This document shows positions 1 through 12,749 of a DNA stretch of 64,000 nt, piece after piece; position 1 is the first letter of the stretch; the number at the start of each line of letters is the position of its first letter. Source of the DNA: Cheilinus undulatus (lineage: Eukaryota > Chordata > Actinopteri > Labriformes > Labridae); NCBI RefSeq assembly GCF_018320785.1, contig NC_054882.1:24246719-24310718 (forward strand), given 5' to 3'. Made by a program: the position numbers and the translations under genes. The notes under the pieces are model-generated. The model was not told the origin of the DNA, did no database searches, and saw nothing but the letters and a program-made list of their open reading frames with translations.

Positions 1-421
1 AGAAAAAGCTTTAGGCATGACCAGGCTAAATTCACTTAGATCATAAGGTTTGTAATTTCCCATTTATTTTGCAAAATGTAACGCATTAAAATCAATACCC
101 TCATGTGTTGCTGATTTTGTTAAGAAAGGTTTTTTTAAAAATATATTTCTGTTTCTTGAATTATAAATTGTATCATACATTTTTATGGCTTATTTTTCTT
201 GGTTTTACAGAGGTTGGAAGGAATTTGTCTTGGGTCACACATAAATGTTTATTATGGATGCATACTTTTCATGCACCTGCTCATTTCATCCCTTGCTGTA
301 AACTCAATCTGTCAGCCGTCTAGTTTTTACGCTTAAGCCAATCTGATTTCTCCACACCTGTTAAACAAGCATCTTGTTGCTGTCAGTTTTATAAACTGTT
401 CCTGTCTCGCCTGTTTTTCAG

Positions 422-504
422 CTGTCATTTCAGCGCCGTCAGCCACCTCTGCCCCTCCGCCTTCTGAATTCATCAAAGCTCCAAAGAAATCCTGCTCAGC
501 TTAA
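422..504 (+). CDS. candidate last coding exon of an upstream plus-strand gene (unc79 by synteny)
   Basis: A pyrimidine-rich run ending in CAG (419-421) is followed by an open frame that starts two bases into a codon and runs 26 residues to TAA at 502-504. The peptide ends SEFIKAPKKSCSA. AATAAA-type signals follow within about 300 bases, as expected for a 3' UTR. In human, UNC79 lies tail to tail with PRIMA1, and prima1 is the next gene here on the opposite strand, so unc79 is the positional guess. I do not recognise the peptide itself. It could be a chance frame, because only one exon is in view. Confidence 0.3.
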
Positions 505-1142
505 CTCCAACCAGTTTCTGTGCGGAAAAATACACCAGGAAAAATGTTCCATCCAGGGGTTCAAAAATAAAAAATCAGTTGAGTGTTTCCTTTCACTGAA
601 TATAGAAGTCGTAAGTGGGTCTAAATATTAAACACATAGCATTACTGTCCAGTATTCTGTAGCTATGCTGGTTTATTAGCCCCACATTAAGTTAAAATAT
701 AACATTTGAAGAATTTTTATAACATTTATGGTCTTGAGATGATGAAACCCCTGCATTTCCAAATAAAGCAGCCAGTTTTACTGGATTAACTAACAGCATT
801 CAAGCTTCAGATACCGCTTAACATCTCGTAGCATTAGGCACTCACTGTCCACTGCAGCCGTTAAACATCAAATTCTCTGCCCTGTGATTTTCAGTTTTCC
901 CTTAAAACAATAGGACATCAGGTGTTTTTGTTGAACATTGTAAAACACAAGTGTAGTGCTTTCTATTGACACGCCTCTGATGGCAATAAGCCAACTTATT
1001 TTGCTAGAACACAAATCAGAAAATAATATTTCTCACATAGACTGCCAATGTCATTCTTTACTTTGTAAAACAAGCTAAAACACTCTAATAGCAAACAATT
1101 GAATTAAGATGATTTTGTCACCAATCTTTTGAGAAAGTTTAC

Positions 1143-1420
1143 TGTGGTACTTACACTATACCATACTGTATGAGTACCATGGTCCTGTACCAGGGTACTC
1201 ATAAAATATGGTTTAGTATGAGCACCATAGTACTATGTATGGAATAGTACCATGGTGGTATGGACAGTATTGTACATGTGCCATGTTGTTTACAAATATC
1301 TTAGTATATAGTGGGAATATGTACTATGCTGTCAAAAATACCATGGTACTGAGGCTACAGTAGTGTTACTCTTGTACTACGGTAACACTATTGTACAGTA
1401 CCATGGTAAACATTCTTATG
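1143..1420. repeat. cluster of short palindromes around ACCATGGT
   Basis: About 280 bases are packed with variants of GTACCATGGTA and GAGTACCATGG in both orientations, for example near 1176, 1247, 1341 and 1400. Copies are separated by AT-rich spacers. It looks like a degenerate palindromic short-unit repeat. No open frame or paired terminal repeat is visible. Confidence 0.55.
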
Positions 1421-1659
1421 GGTACTCTCTCTCGCCTCAGGACACACTATTACACTTAGCTCAAAATGTATTGTTTTAATGTTATATCTCAAATATCTAT
1501 TGGATGAACTGCCACAAAAAATGTAACTGACAAGACAATTTCTCTTGATAGAAATGACTTTGAACAAAAAACTACTATGTTATACTTTAGTTGACCTAAA
1601 TGTTTCTAAATATATTTATAAAATACTCTGCTTTTCTATGGGTTTATGACGAATACTTG

Positions 1660-3420
1660 AAGAGCTAATGACTAGATGTCACAGCTTGACCTGATTAGCA
1701 TATGCTAGCATGTTAAAACACAAAACTAATACAGTAACATGTTAAGCTTGACACCTGATTAAAACTTGAGTCAGAAAGTCTGATAGCATGTGAATGTTAG
1801 CACTGTGTAAGTGCAACATGACAGACATCGTGTCTCAAATTGAATACTTCCGTACTAAATACATTTTGAGTGTATAAGTGTGCATAGTGCGTTCAAACTG
1901 AGAACTACATTCATGCAGTATACTACTGCCACAAGTGTCTAAACGATGCACCCTTAATGAATGTCATATTGGTGATGCAGCAGATATAGGCATGCTAGGG
2001 TGCAGGCTATCTTTGGTGTCTGCTAGCGAGCTAATGTGTTATTGGCAATGGCAGCAGATTTCTACCAAGTAAAAGGCATTCAAGGCAAAAATAAGTTCAT
2101 TTTCTTTAAGCGAAAAATGTTAGCATAAAATAGTTAAAAAGCATAAAAATTTCAATGAGTCTCATAGTAAATAAAAATAGCGGTCAAATTCGTATCACCT
2201 AATGTTTATTTAGCTGTAATTTGCTGTAAAAAGTTGTAAACGTAAACAGATACAGTTAGTGCTGAACAGCAGTGAAGGATTTGACTATTTGACTAACCAG
2301 CTGTGATTAAGTACTCTGTAGTGCATTTACGCGTGCTGTAATACAGTATACGAATCAAAGTACGGCATTTGAAACACACACAGCTAAAGAAACAGAACCG
2401 TAACAAACTAGCTCAAAAGATAGCTACCACTAACCTTAACTGAATTTGAACTAATTTTCTTTAACCCCTTACGATAAAGTTTTGTTTATATGTACATTTT
2501 GATCAGAAAATTACTTATTTATCTATTTGTGATCCCTAAGGCAGAAGCTATAGCCTAACTGGTAGTTTCATGTTGATAAAAATATTAACATCTCTGGACT
2601 TCATGAATGAGCAAAATGACTAAAGGTTTTCACAAATCTTACCTGTGTCTTACTGGCATTTGTAAGCACGTTAAAGCACAAAACTAACACAGTGATGTTA
2701 AACTTAACACCATGTAGCACTTTCCCTGAGAGGAAGTTAGCATATGGTATTAGCATTTATCTTAAGCACATATGTGTGAAGTGTAACATAAGGGGGTACT
2801 AGCTGTGAACTTAATAGTGATAATTTTTTTCCGTAACATCTTTGACTTCAGGAAAGAGCAGAGTGACTTTAAAAGGCTTACACAAGTCTTAGCTTTATCT
2901 TATAGCATATGTTAGCATATTAACATCTGAGACTGTGACAGGCAGTGTGCCTCAAATCGCATACTTCTGTTAGTATACTGCTAAACAGTATATATATAGT
3001 ATGGAGCTCTTTAGTTAGTACTTTCTAAAGTGCGCATTGCTGTTTTGCACTAACAGGAAGAGACAATGGTTTAACCGCACCTGTTTTTTTTTTCTTCTAC
3101 TTCTTTTTTAACAGCAACTTTTAAGTAGACGTTAGCTGTCATTGAGTATGCTTCTTAGTTTGAACACACTCTGCATACTTACACAATCAAAATGTTAATC
3201 ATTTTATATAGAAGTATGCAATTTGGGACACGCTGGCCATACTGTAGCCTTCTGTCTCTGTGAGGATGTTAGCATGCGGATGTTAGCATAATCTCAAAGC
3301 ACTTGTGTGTCAAGTGTAACATAAGAGATGCTAGCTGTTACCTCAGTATTGGTTTGGGTGACATCTTCGTGCATCATGTATAAGCAAAGTGGTTTTGAAA
3401 TAATTTTTGCTTCTTAGTGA
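1660..3420. repeat. degenerate direct repeats, unit about 250-260 bases
   Basis: A recurring block carries the phrases AACATCT..GACTTCA..GAGCA, then a GACTTTAAAAGG-like stretch, then TTAGCATATGTTAGCAT, then AAGTGTAACATAAG. Block starts are clear near 2588 and 2836. A third block near 3360 lies at about twice that spacing. An older relative of the TTAGCAT part lies near 1690-1780. The rest of 505-3500 shows no gene. Confidence 0.4.
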
Positions 3421-3506
3421 ACATTAGAGCATTCAAGGTAAAGTGTTTGCGGCTGCTGTTGAAAGTGCTATGAGCTAACAAGCTAAGTTTCAAACAAAAC
3501 ATATGA

Positions 3507-6500
3507 CTAAGACAGTGACTCAGACTTCCTGTGGGACTCTGTCAGCTGGTAGGGCTGGTATGGTGCAGGACACCAGGGATCCATGCTGGCCATGTAGGAC
3601 AGATGCTGCTTACTGTCCCCTGTGGGAGCACTGGAAATCCTAAAAAAGGAAACTGTCCAGCTTTGGGGTGGGAACACATTCTGCTTCAGGGGAGATGATA
3701 GGCTGATGTGGCTACAGCTGGGGGAGTTGGAATACACCGAAGTTTTCTCAGAGGGACAGACAGCATTGTTTACAGCCAGTCTGGGAATTCTCTTACTCGG
3801 AATATAGGGTCAGTGGGGTTGGTGGTCATTACGCAACATCCCAGCAGCTTGCTAATGATTTATTTTGAGTATATTTGACCGGTCAGTTTTTCATCTGGTT
3901 TGCTATAAAAAGCTGCTTGCTGTATTTGATCCATATCCAGCTGGAAGGTACTTCGGCTCTGCTTTTTTTTCCCCTCCCGGGTTGTAATCTTTCTTCAGAC
4001 TGACCATGTCGCTTGGGGCCACCACACAGGGCAGAGCACTGGGGCCCCAAGCCGACCTCGACCCAGGCTTTCAATAATAGATGCCATGCTGTTGACACAT
4101 GGCAGGTGGCAACACAACACTTCACAGGTTAGATGAATATTTCATATCAAAGCTGTGCAATCACAGCGCACACTCCTGTTTGAAGTTTGGGGAATGGATC
4201 ACGGTGAAATTGGGACATGTGTTGAGCTGTTTACAATTACTCTAGCCATCTGGATATTAGAGTAACATGCTACGGTTCAAAGAAAAAGCATTAAATAACA
4301 GACTGTAAAAATCTGTCACCAGTTTGACGGTGCTAATATAGTAATTTTGAGGATAAAACAGAGATTAATTATGTATCAGTAAATACTGGATTTTAAACCA
4401 TTTTGCATGACAAGTATTCCATTTAATGTGGCTCTAGTTAGGTTTTTGGATATGCTGCATTGCCCTTGGACAGGACAGGACCAGCTGTGATGTATTATCC
4501 GTCTTTAGACAAGCCTCCCTGAGCGCTAAGTGATTGGGAGAAGCATCTAGCTTCATTAGTCAGTTGGTTTGAGTTTTTGTTTGTTTTGGCTCCTTGGATG
4601 GCTGACAGCCCGGACTGCAGCATCATGTCTTTTGCTTCGGATGGCACAGCAACACTGAAACGCAGCGTGTGTCTGAATCCTCTCCTCTCTGCTTGCACAC
4701 ACCAGCCTCCCTGGTGCTGTGGACTCTGAATAGAACTGTATGGAAGTTTTTCTCTTTTTTCCAACCCCTTTGCTTCTGACAGATGACTGGCAGACAAAGA
4801 TTATAAAAAATAACAAAAGGCCAGGAGGACTGAGACCCGCAGCGTTAGTTCTTCTGCTGTCTGTGGTGCTCAGGCCTTGGCCCTCGGCCAGCTGATTTTC
4901 ATTGGGAAAGCCCGGAGCACTGATGGGCTGGAAGGGCTATATATAACTGGCTGTGTTTTTCTCACTGACAAACCCTCTCTCACATTGTTATTGACTAAGA
5001 GGCTCAATTACCGCCTTTAGCTGCTTTGCTAGTAAACATTTCTCTGTCCTTTTTAGCCGCGTTGCTTCCTCCCTTCCTCTCAGGAGCGATGAATGATTAG
5101 AGCATCCATGACAAATGTTAAAGGAATCACATCTTCCCTTGGACTGCTCTCCTATTGGCTGCTGACTAATGAATGTCTAATGAGGCCCGTCTGGCTGGAC
5201 CTGTATGTTTCTCTCCTCTCATTCAGAGTGGAGGGCAGCTTGGCGTGGCACAAAGTCTGCAGTCTAGAGCCCACAGAGCTTCAGGACACGACCTGCTTGC
5301 ATGTATAAAAGATGTGGCCTGTGACTGAATGACTGCGCAAATTAATTCATAAATAATGACTTGGGTTTGGGGCTAGAGCCCGTATTGCAACAACACTTTC
5401 CTACCACTGCTGCATTAAAAAAGGTGCCCCTTGGCTACACAGGGGCTGGAGAATTGCCATAATGAATTCCTGAGCCAACCACCCATTACTTCCGCTGCCT
5501 GACTTTGCCTATTTGTTGTTTAAAGAAAGGAGAAATAGAGTTCTGCTGAGGAGAGCCATAACAGGCAGGCGGGCTTAATATAGTCCCATAAAAACATGAG
5601 GGTATGATACTAAATCAGTTTAAATGCACATAAATAAAGCATAAAATATATATCTCTAATTTAGCACACACGTCTGTGGCTGTTCTGAGTGAGAGTCAAT
5701 GTTTACACCATATTTTATAGTGTGTGTAAATATGCCAGGATGATGTATCCATGTATGTTAAGCCATTGTGTGTTTATGGATGGGTGCACACAAGCATTCT
5801 CTGCATGTCTCCCAGTGCGTGTGCATTGCTTTGCACGATGTAAGCGTGTGTTTGCTAAATGTCTGTGAACATTAACGTGATGTCAGAGTGCATGTGTGAC
5901 ACAGTGCTGCCTTAATGTCACACAGAGAATTGGGTCTGGGATGTGCTGCAGGCTAATACCCTCACGCAGCCCTTTTCTCTAATAAACCAAACGGGGGAAA
6001 ACAGTTCCCCATGCAACCGGGCCGCCTTGGGATTCCGCTGCTCGCCTCTCTGCTTTTACTTTCATGAAACCAGCTGCTGTTCTAGGAAGCCTTCTTAGAC
6101 ACTTGTGCAAATTAAAACAAGCACAGCGCTGCAAAGTGAGGTCAACGTACACCTCAGTTAATTAATTTAGATTGTTGAATGTTTCTGGGTGACTCAGTGT
6201 AGTGGATCTTCCTCTGTGACATTTACAACCCTTTCCATTACCTAACTTCTGACCTCAGTGTGACCTAGAAGGGTGATGACGGGGTCATCATGGCCTCCTG
6301 TGCCGACACAAAACCAGGAGACATAACGCAGCGTCCCACGGGTCAAATTGCACTTGATAAGTTGAGTAGCCTGCCTGTAACTGTACCTATTTCATGTAGT
6401 CATCACTTTATTATATCTCTAAGAGTGATGCTAGGACAGAGAGGAGAAAAGTGGCGCCCAACCTCTTGATGGCCTTGTAGCAGATGATGATGGCTGAGAG

Positions 6501-9500
6501 GAGGAAGACAACTGAGGCACAGCCCACCGTTCCAAGCACTACAAAGTCCATCTCCCTCCACCAGGGCCTCAACGAGGGCTCCTTGGGCACATCCCCTTTA
6601 AAAAAGGAAGAAAAGGAAAAGAAGATAGACAGGGATACAGAAGAAGAGAATAAATAAATCTGTGCAAAATCAATAGGTGTGATTACAGTGCTTTGGCTAC
6701 AGCTCTAACTGGATTCTTGTTATTAGATCCATCCCATTATACAACACAACAACAGAGCAGCATGGCAGGGGATTTTCTTCCCTACTTGCTCTCAGAGTTG
6801 GGAAGACGGCGTGTCCTCGCCTGTTCTGTAGGTCTTAGGTTCAACATTCAAAGATATCCAACCTGACACCATGAATCATTTAAGGTCCCATCAGCCTTTC
6901 CCTCCACCAGCACTCTTGTCCACACCAATTACTGTTGCAGGAACCTCCTGCTCTTTCCACATTAGATCCTTGGAGTAAGACCACTCACCAGGAATGCTGA
7001 ATTACATTATGTGCATCAGCAACTTCGTGTCTGTAATGCAGAACTTTTCGCCTCTCTTTTCTACAGCATTTGATGCACCTCCCACTATCTATAAATCAGT
7101 TTAGTCATGTGCATATCAATCTATATGTGCCAGTTTGTTCCAGTTTTATGCTCCAGAGACCTTGCACTGTATATGCAATAACAAACCTTGTAGCTCCTAC
7201 ACTTGCAGCTATGTTGTTATGAATGAGTGGAAGGGTTTACACCATAGCAACAAATACTCCTTAGTAATGCTGTGGAATATTTATCCAACACAGCACATTT
7301 CTACGGAGGGAAAATAACCAGGCACGGCTCTCCCCGGCACTGCGAACCACGTCATAAGTCACTATGAATCTGAAAGCTCCTCTCAGCCAAACTTCCATTT
7401 TAATCCTGCGTTTTGTCAACGGCTGTAGGATTTAATTCAGTCAGTGTTAAGGTTCTACTTCCTTGTGATAAAGCCACACTCCTTTGAAGGACTTCAGACA
7501 CCATTTTTAGCTCTCACAGACTTACTTACGTTGCCAATTTCTCCTCTTTACAGACTTTTAGAAGATGGATAAAGTCTCAGTCATTGTCCCAGTTTTGCAC
7601 GCTAGTTATGCATATTCATTGCATATTTAAAGACTCCAGTTTAAAGCAAACCCTTAGCTGTAACCGTTTTGCAAATTGGGCTACTGAGAGATAATCATTT
7701 GCACTGTATAGATTTAATTCAGAACTGGTGAAAAACACTCCTTTTAAGTGAATTATTCATAGTGTCTCCACCCTCTGCAAACATTTCTATGTAAGGCTAA
7801 AAGGGACTATAAATTGGCCCGCTTATCATATTTATCACTGCTGTTTATGGAGGCGTCAACAGTGTAGATGCTGCCTTTAGAGTTCCACTTGTGCGTCAGC
7901 TGTAATTGGGTGTCAACCCCCCCACCTAGGCTTACAAGCAGATGGTTGTGGCAGCATTAAAGCCATGACCAACATTCACAGAAGGATCTATAACTCTGAA
8001 AAGTGACTCAGAGGGGAAAAGGAAGTCCAGACAGGGAAAAATCCCTGGATGAGATTGATTAAAACATGCCATCTATTGAGACTTGAATGATGGAGTGCTC
8101 CTCTTTGCTCATAATACAAAAGGGCAGAGAGTGAGTGATTTTTAAGAGCTCAGAACGGCTGCATCATCAGCAACGCCTGTCCCATATTTCAGAGTGATGT
8201 TCATTAAAGTCCTCCAGAGACTACATACAAATCATACCAACTTTCAAGGAGCAGCCGGGGGAAGAAATGCTTGCCTATCTGTCACAGGATTTAACATCTA
8301 AGCGTGGGGAGAGGACCCACACAGGTATAAGCGCTTGTTGTGTGCAAGCACAAACACGCACACACATCTACTGCCTCCAGCTCAACTTCAAAACGAAAAG
8401 CTGGAACTACTGTGCCGCTTCATTAGCCCCTTATCTCTATCAAATTAAAGCTAATTTAATTAACTCATCTGTGTTTTAATCAGGGGTCCTCCGGGGGAAA
8501 CCCTACCACTGAACCACTGAGCTTGGCAGCCCAGCAGGCATGGATTTCACAGGCAGCTGGGTACTCCCCAAGGTCAGACCCGGCATAAATTAGTCCTGTG
8601 TTCAGCTGTCAACATCCTGCTGGCTCTATCACACGCGCAGAAGACACGCACGTGCAAAACTGAGCCCATGCACAGGCACTCACACAGAGGGGATGGATGG
8701 AGCATTTTTCTTTAAAAGGGAAACACTTCATGTAAAAAAAAAAAGCAGTTCCTTCACACTAGCCAGTTAATTGACACCTGCGTCTGGCTGAGAGGCTGAG
8801 AGTGAGACAAGTGGACATGGAGGGAGACAGGTGTGAAACCTGGGTGCAGGTGTCTCGGGGAGTCTTACCTGTGGTGCCTAGAAGCCGTGGGGGAGGCGGC
8901 GGAGGCGGTGGAGGAGGGAGAGGAGGGTATCTTCTACAGTGGCATGCCAGCTGGCACTGTTCACTAACTTTCTCCGCCACAGTCCGTGAGCATGACCTCT
9001 GGAGTTCTCCCTTATGGTGAGGGAGAGAAAAAGAGGGAGACATTGAAATGACTGTGACTCTGTCCTTCAGCGCATTACTCACAAGTACCATCAGCATCAA
9101 CACTGTGCAGGCAACAAATGGAGATGCTGGAACACTCAGCAGCCTCTCAGTGTGGATATCCTCTAAGCAGTCTTTTCATATCTCAGTGTTGTTGTCACAG
9201 GGGTTGCTGTGTGTATGTAGTACATGCAGAATAGTATCACGTCTATGGCTGCAGCCCGCTCCCTGTAAGAAACCACCCACCAACAGAGTGGGCAGCAGGC
9301 TGCCCCGAGGAGTGTGCGTGGGTGGACTTGGAAACTCGAGCAGATCACATTACACATGAACCCTGGCAACACTGTGTGCGTGTGAACAACAGCTCACCAC
9401 TATCTGTAGGCAGCAGCGCGGGGCAGAGGTTAGAATACTCATCACTAACATATGCCTGCTGCAGGGATCCTGGTGGGATAACTGAAAATTGTTATCATGA

Positions 9501-9846
9501 AAACACACTTGGCTACTCCATGATTCCACTATGAAAGAGCTGAGCGTGTGGAGCTCCATTTCTCATGGAAACCCTGCACATGCATGCCTGTCAGGACTTC
9601 CTCAACACAGGTGTGTCCTGCATGCATCCCGCTTTATTTTAAATGCATTTGAACGAGAACACAAGTAACTTCAACTGGAATCACTTCCGCATTTAAATCG
9701 AACTCTAGTTACTATGCGTAAATTGACATTTGGCGCGCGTACATGCTCCTTACCTGGCACGAGAGCAAAAACAGTGAGAGAAGGCAATGACCGAAGAAAA
9801 AAGGCCAAAAACTTAAAGTAAATGGCATTAGATCTTGGACCAGCAT
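3507..9846 (-). CDS. prima1: proline-rich membrane anchor 1 (PRIMA1), acetylcholinesterase anchor
   Basis: PRIMA1 is a single-pass protein that tethers acetylcholinesterase tetramers to neuronal membranes. Coding exons on the minus strand are 9846-9754 (31 residues, hydrophobic signal peptide), 9010-8869 (PRAD), 6595-6463 (membrane segment) and a candidate last exon 3639-3507. The PRAD exon shows SCSR, CQLACHC and PPLPPPPPPPPPPRLL, nearly identical in form to human PRIMA1. The third exon gives a run like FVVLGTVGCASVVFLL followed by CYKAIKR, the human cytoplasmic boundary. Intron phases agree throughout and give 166 residues against 153 in human. The start at 9846 was chosen because it begins a good signal peptide; the frame is open further upstream. 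The donor after the membrane exon is GTTGGG, which is weak. The last exon differs from the human tail, so it is the least certain part. Confidence 0.82.
3640..6462 (-). other. last intron of prima1 (inferred)
   Basis: This is non-coding sequence between the membrane exon and the candidate last exon of prima1. I see no transposon with clear ends and no other convincing exon. Short open frames on both strands near 4.5-4.8 kb and 5.1 kb have no recognisable motifs. Confidence 0.4.
6596..8868 (-). other. prima1 intron between PRAD and membrane exons
   Basis: This is intronic sequence without recognisable genes or elements. The small frames at 7135-7317 and 8267-8479 look like chance. Confidence 0.55.
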
Positions 9847-10259
9847 TCCTCTTGAGCTGTTCTCGGAGATACTAGGCAGCGTTTCCAACAAATGAATGCA
9901 GTATACATAAGCTTGAACAGTTTGGGAAATAACCATCCACCCTGTCCAGTTCAGCGGCGATATCTGTGACAAGCGTCTCCAGAAATAGTTTATGCCACAA
10001 TCATTTTCCTCTTGAAATCCCGTTGTCGATAGCATAGGACAGGCGAGCCGGCGGAATGAGTCGCAAATCTCGATAATTCACATCTCGAAAGTAGTTTTTT
10101 CTTTGCAGATTAGCACTCAAGATAGCGACCTGAATCACGCCGCTACTCCGTGCAATGTGAGGGCGGTGGATGGCCCGTACCTTTACATCCCTCCTCGACT
10201 GCGAGCATGAGTGCAAATGGGCCACTCAAGCCATCGAAGTTGAAAGAAAAAAAAAAGAA

Positions 10260-10272
10260 AGAAAAGAAAGCG

Positions 10273-10315
<43 letters not shown>

Positions 10316-10880
10316 TCAGGAATGATCGTGCGGGAAGGATTCCTCGCAGTGGGATTTCACACATGCCCCCCTCCAACTTATCTGAGGGCCGGCTGGATTT
10401 ACTGGATGGGCGAGTCCGGAGGGCAGAGCCGAGGGTTAAACTGATGCATCCCCCCTCTGTGCCAAAATACAGCGCGGTGTTTTATACAGGAGCATCACAC
10501 ATCACCGTCCGCGCACTTGATGCAGCGCTCACATCAGCTCATCCTGACAGCGTGTGCTCAAACAAATTCTCCCTCCGCTTCCCTCTCCCTCCCTCTCTCT
10601 CTCTCTCTCTCTCTAAAAAAAAAGTCCCCCTCCCTCCTCCCGTCCCCTCCCCTGCACTCCCTCCTCCTTCTTCTCTTAAAACACAAGGTGCCATGGGGTT
10701 TTTAAAGGCGCTACTAATGTCATCTTTTGTTTTTGTTTGTGATTTTTTTTCTTGTTTGGATAAAGAGAGAAAAAAGCATAAGCCCACAGTGCGTGGAGGC
10801 GAGTCCGTGAGGATGACGCGTAGGTACTAGACCGAATTAAAGTCAAGTAGAGAGAGAGTGAGAGAGAGAGAGAAAGAGAG
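10260..10880. repeat. purine/pyrimidine microsatellites upstream of prima1
   Basis: There is a (GA)n tract at about 10276-10312, a CT-rich tract at 10570-10614, and a second (GA)n-like tract at about 10848-10881. They lie 0.4-1 kb upstream of the prima1 start codon, in the likely promoter or 5' UTR region. Long frames crossing them on both strands are low-complexity translations, not genes. Confidence 0.75.
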
Positions 10881-11494
10881 TGCAAGACGCCCACCGACTG
10901 AAAACATTGCCATCCCCATGTTTGATGTGCCTGCTAGAACACTCCAAGGTCCACTGGTCCCAAAGTAGGCTGAGATCAACAACACTGATGTAACCTGGCA
11001 TTCACTGCTAATGCTCCACAACAGAGACACACTTATAAGATATTTATTAGGGTGTTTATTTTTAAACCCCAGTTTCAGTCTATTTCCTGTCACTAAACTT
11101 TTGACACCATATTGATATAAAAGGAGGGATGTTGTGTGGCCAGGGAGCAAAGAATGGCTGTTTTTTCTCTCTTAAAGGCAGAGTTGCATAATGATTGTTG
11201 GTGGTCTCCACTAGGCACAGTTATGAAATTACCCCATAGCCCACGGGTATGTGCAGGGTACTAGATAGCTGATGTGACGTGCACAGTTTACAGGGATTCA
11301 CTAAAACAGTTAACTGACAGGGCTTATAAAACCCTGGTGTTCATGTTAGTCTTATTTATATACAGTTACATGTCTGGATCAGTAGCCTACAAACCAGTCT
11401 ACATCACTGAAGTCCTCAAACCAGCAGTCACTACGCTAAATAAGGAAAATACATTATTCTAATAAACATCACCTGAAAGATTGTAAGCTTGGTA

Positions 11495-12400
11495 GTTTTA
11501 CTCTTTTATTGATTCTATAAATCAATTATGGCAGATATAATTTGGCTTCTCTGACAAAAACAACAACATCAACAACAAAAATCTCTCTAATGTAAAAGTG
11601 AAAACAGATTTATAGAAAATCAGTGTTAATAAATAAAAAAATACATATTGTTGAATAAAGGACTGCATAAATATTTACCCCCTTCAAGTCAGTATTTAGT
11701 GGATGCACGTTTGGCTCCAATCAGAGCATTAAATCTGTGTGGATAATCAGGCTTGCACATCTGGACACTGCAATTTTATTCCACTCTTCTTTGTAAAACT
11801 GCTGGCAAGTTGCCAAGAAGCATCCCCACAGCACGATGCTGTCACCAGCGTGCTTCCAGTGGGAGTAATGTGGTGATGTGCAGTGTTTGGTGTCCGCCAA
11901 GCATATCGTCTTGTCTGATGGCCAAAAAGCACCATTCTGGTCTCATCAGACCATAAAACTTTCTACCACTTGACCATGGAGTCTCCAGTATGTAATATGA
12001 GTTTCCTTCAAAAGTGGCTTTCTCTTTGCGAATCTGCTGTAAAGAACCCCAGCAACATTTGTTGTATGCAGAGTCTCTCCCGTCTCAGCTGCTGAAGCTT
12101 GTAACTTCTCCAGAGTATGCATAGGTGTCTTGTTGTCCTCTCTCACTTGTCTCCTGCTTGTCCGGTAACTCAGTTTGTGAGAATGGCCTTATCTAATGCA
12201 GATTTGTGCCATGTTCCCTCTATTTCTTGATGATGGATTAAACTGAACTCTGGGGGATGTTGAGTGCCTTGCATTATTTTTTATCCATCCCCTCACTTAT
12301 AATTTCCAACAACCTTTTCTATGAGTTTCTTGGGGTGTTTTTTTGTTCTCATGGTGTAATGGTAGCCAGAATACTGATACACTAGTTTACAAATCACGTC
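11495..12400 (-). mobile_element. Tc1/mariner-like transposon relic, copy 1
   Basis: The left end carries the family's long terminal repeat (TTTATTGATTCTATAAATCA, then ATAATTTGGC). Reading on the minus strand, transposase pieces such as MVLFGHQTR and [10 protein letters not shown] are recognisable. The same family recurs near 16.9, 24.3, 35.1 and 43.1 kb. This copy has stops, and its right terminal repeat has not been recovered, so it is dead. Confidence 0.75.
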
Positions 12401-12440
12401 AGCGATCAGGCAGGTTAATCTTGCAAAGTTCCAATCTGCA

Positions 12441-12740
12441 GTGGCTGGTGGCCTGCCACTAGGGGTGCCTGGTGGTAGTCAGTATTGTCATATGGCCAAC
12501 AGCATACCACTAGGAGGGGGTGATTGTCCAGCCCTATCTTCCACCGTCATGTTGCTTATGCAAATTAATACCAGGGGTCCTTCTTTACAAAATGTCAAGA
12601 AGAAATGTGAACATTTTACACTGTTACACCTTAAGAGCATACTTTAAATGGGAAAACCCTATCCCCAGTACATCTCGTTTTGTCTGTTGATGCTTTTTGT
12701 CACCAGGCACTGCTCCCCCTAGTGGCAGGCCACAGGCCAC
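12441..12740. mobile_element. small inverted-repeat element (MITE-like)
   Basis: The arm at 12441-12474 contains GGCCTGCCACTAGGGG and GTGCCTGGTG. It is repeated in reverse complement at 12701-12740 (CACCAGGCAC, CCCCTAGTGGCAGGCC). The arms are about 35 bases and the interior about 225 bases, without coding capacity. No clear target duplication was seen. It lies just past Tc1 copy 1. Confidence 0.5.
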
Positions 12741-12749
12741 TTTTCGATC

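Noticed and set aside
10150-10830. 226-residue plus-strand ORF upstream of prima1
   Set aside because: It is carried by GA/CT microsatellites and translates to Glu-Arg and Ser-Leu runs, with no domain.
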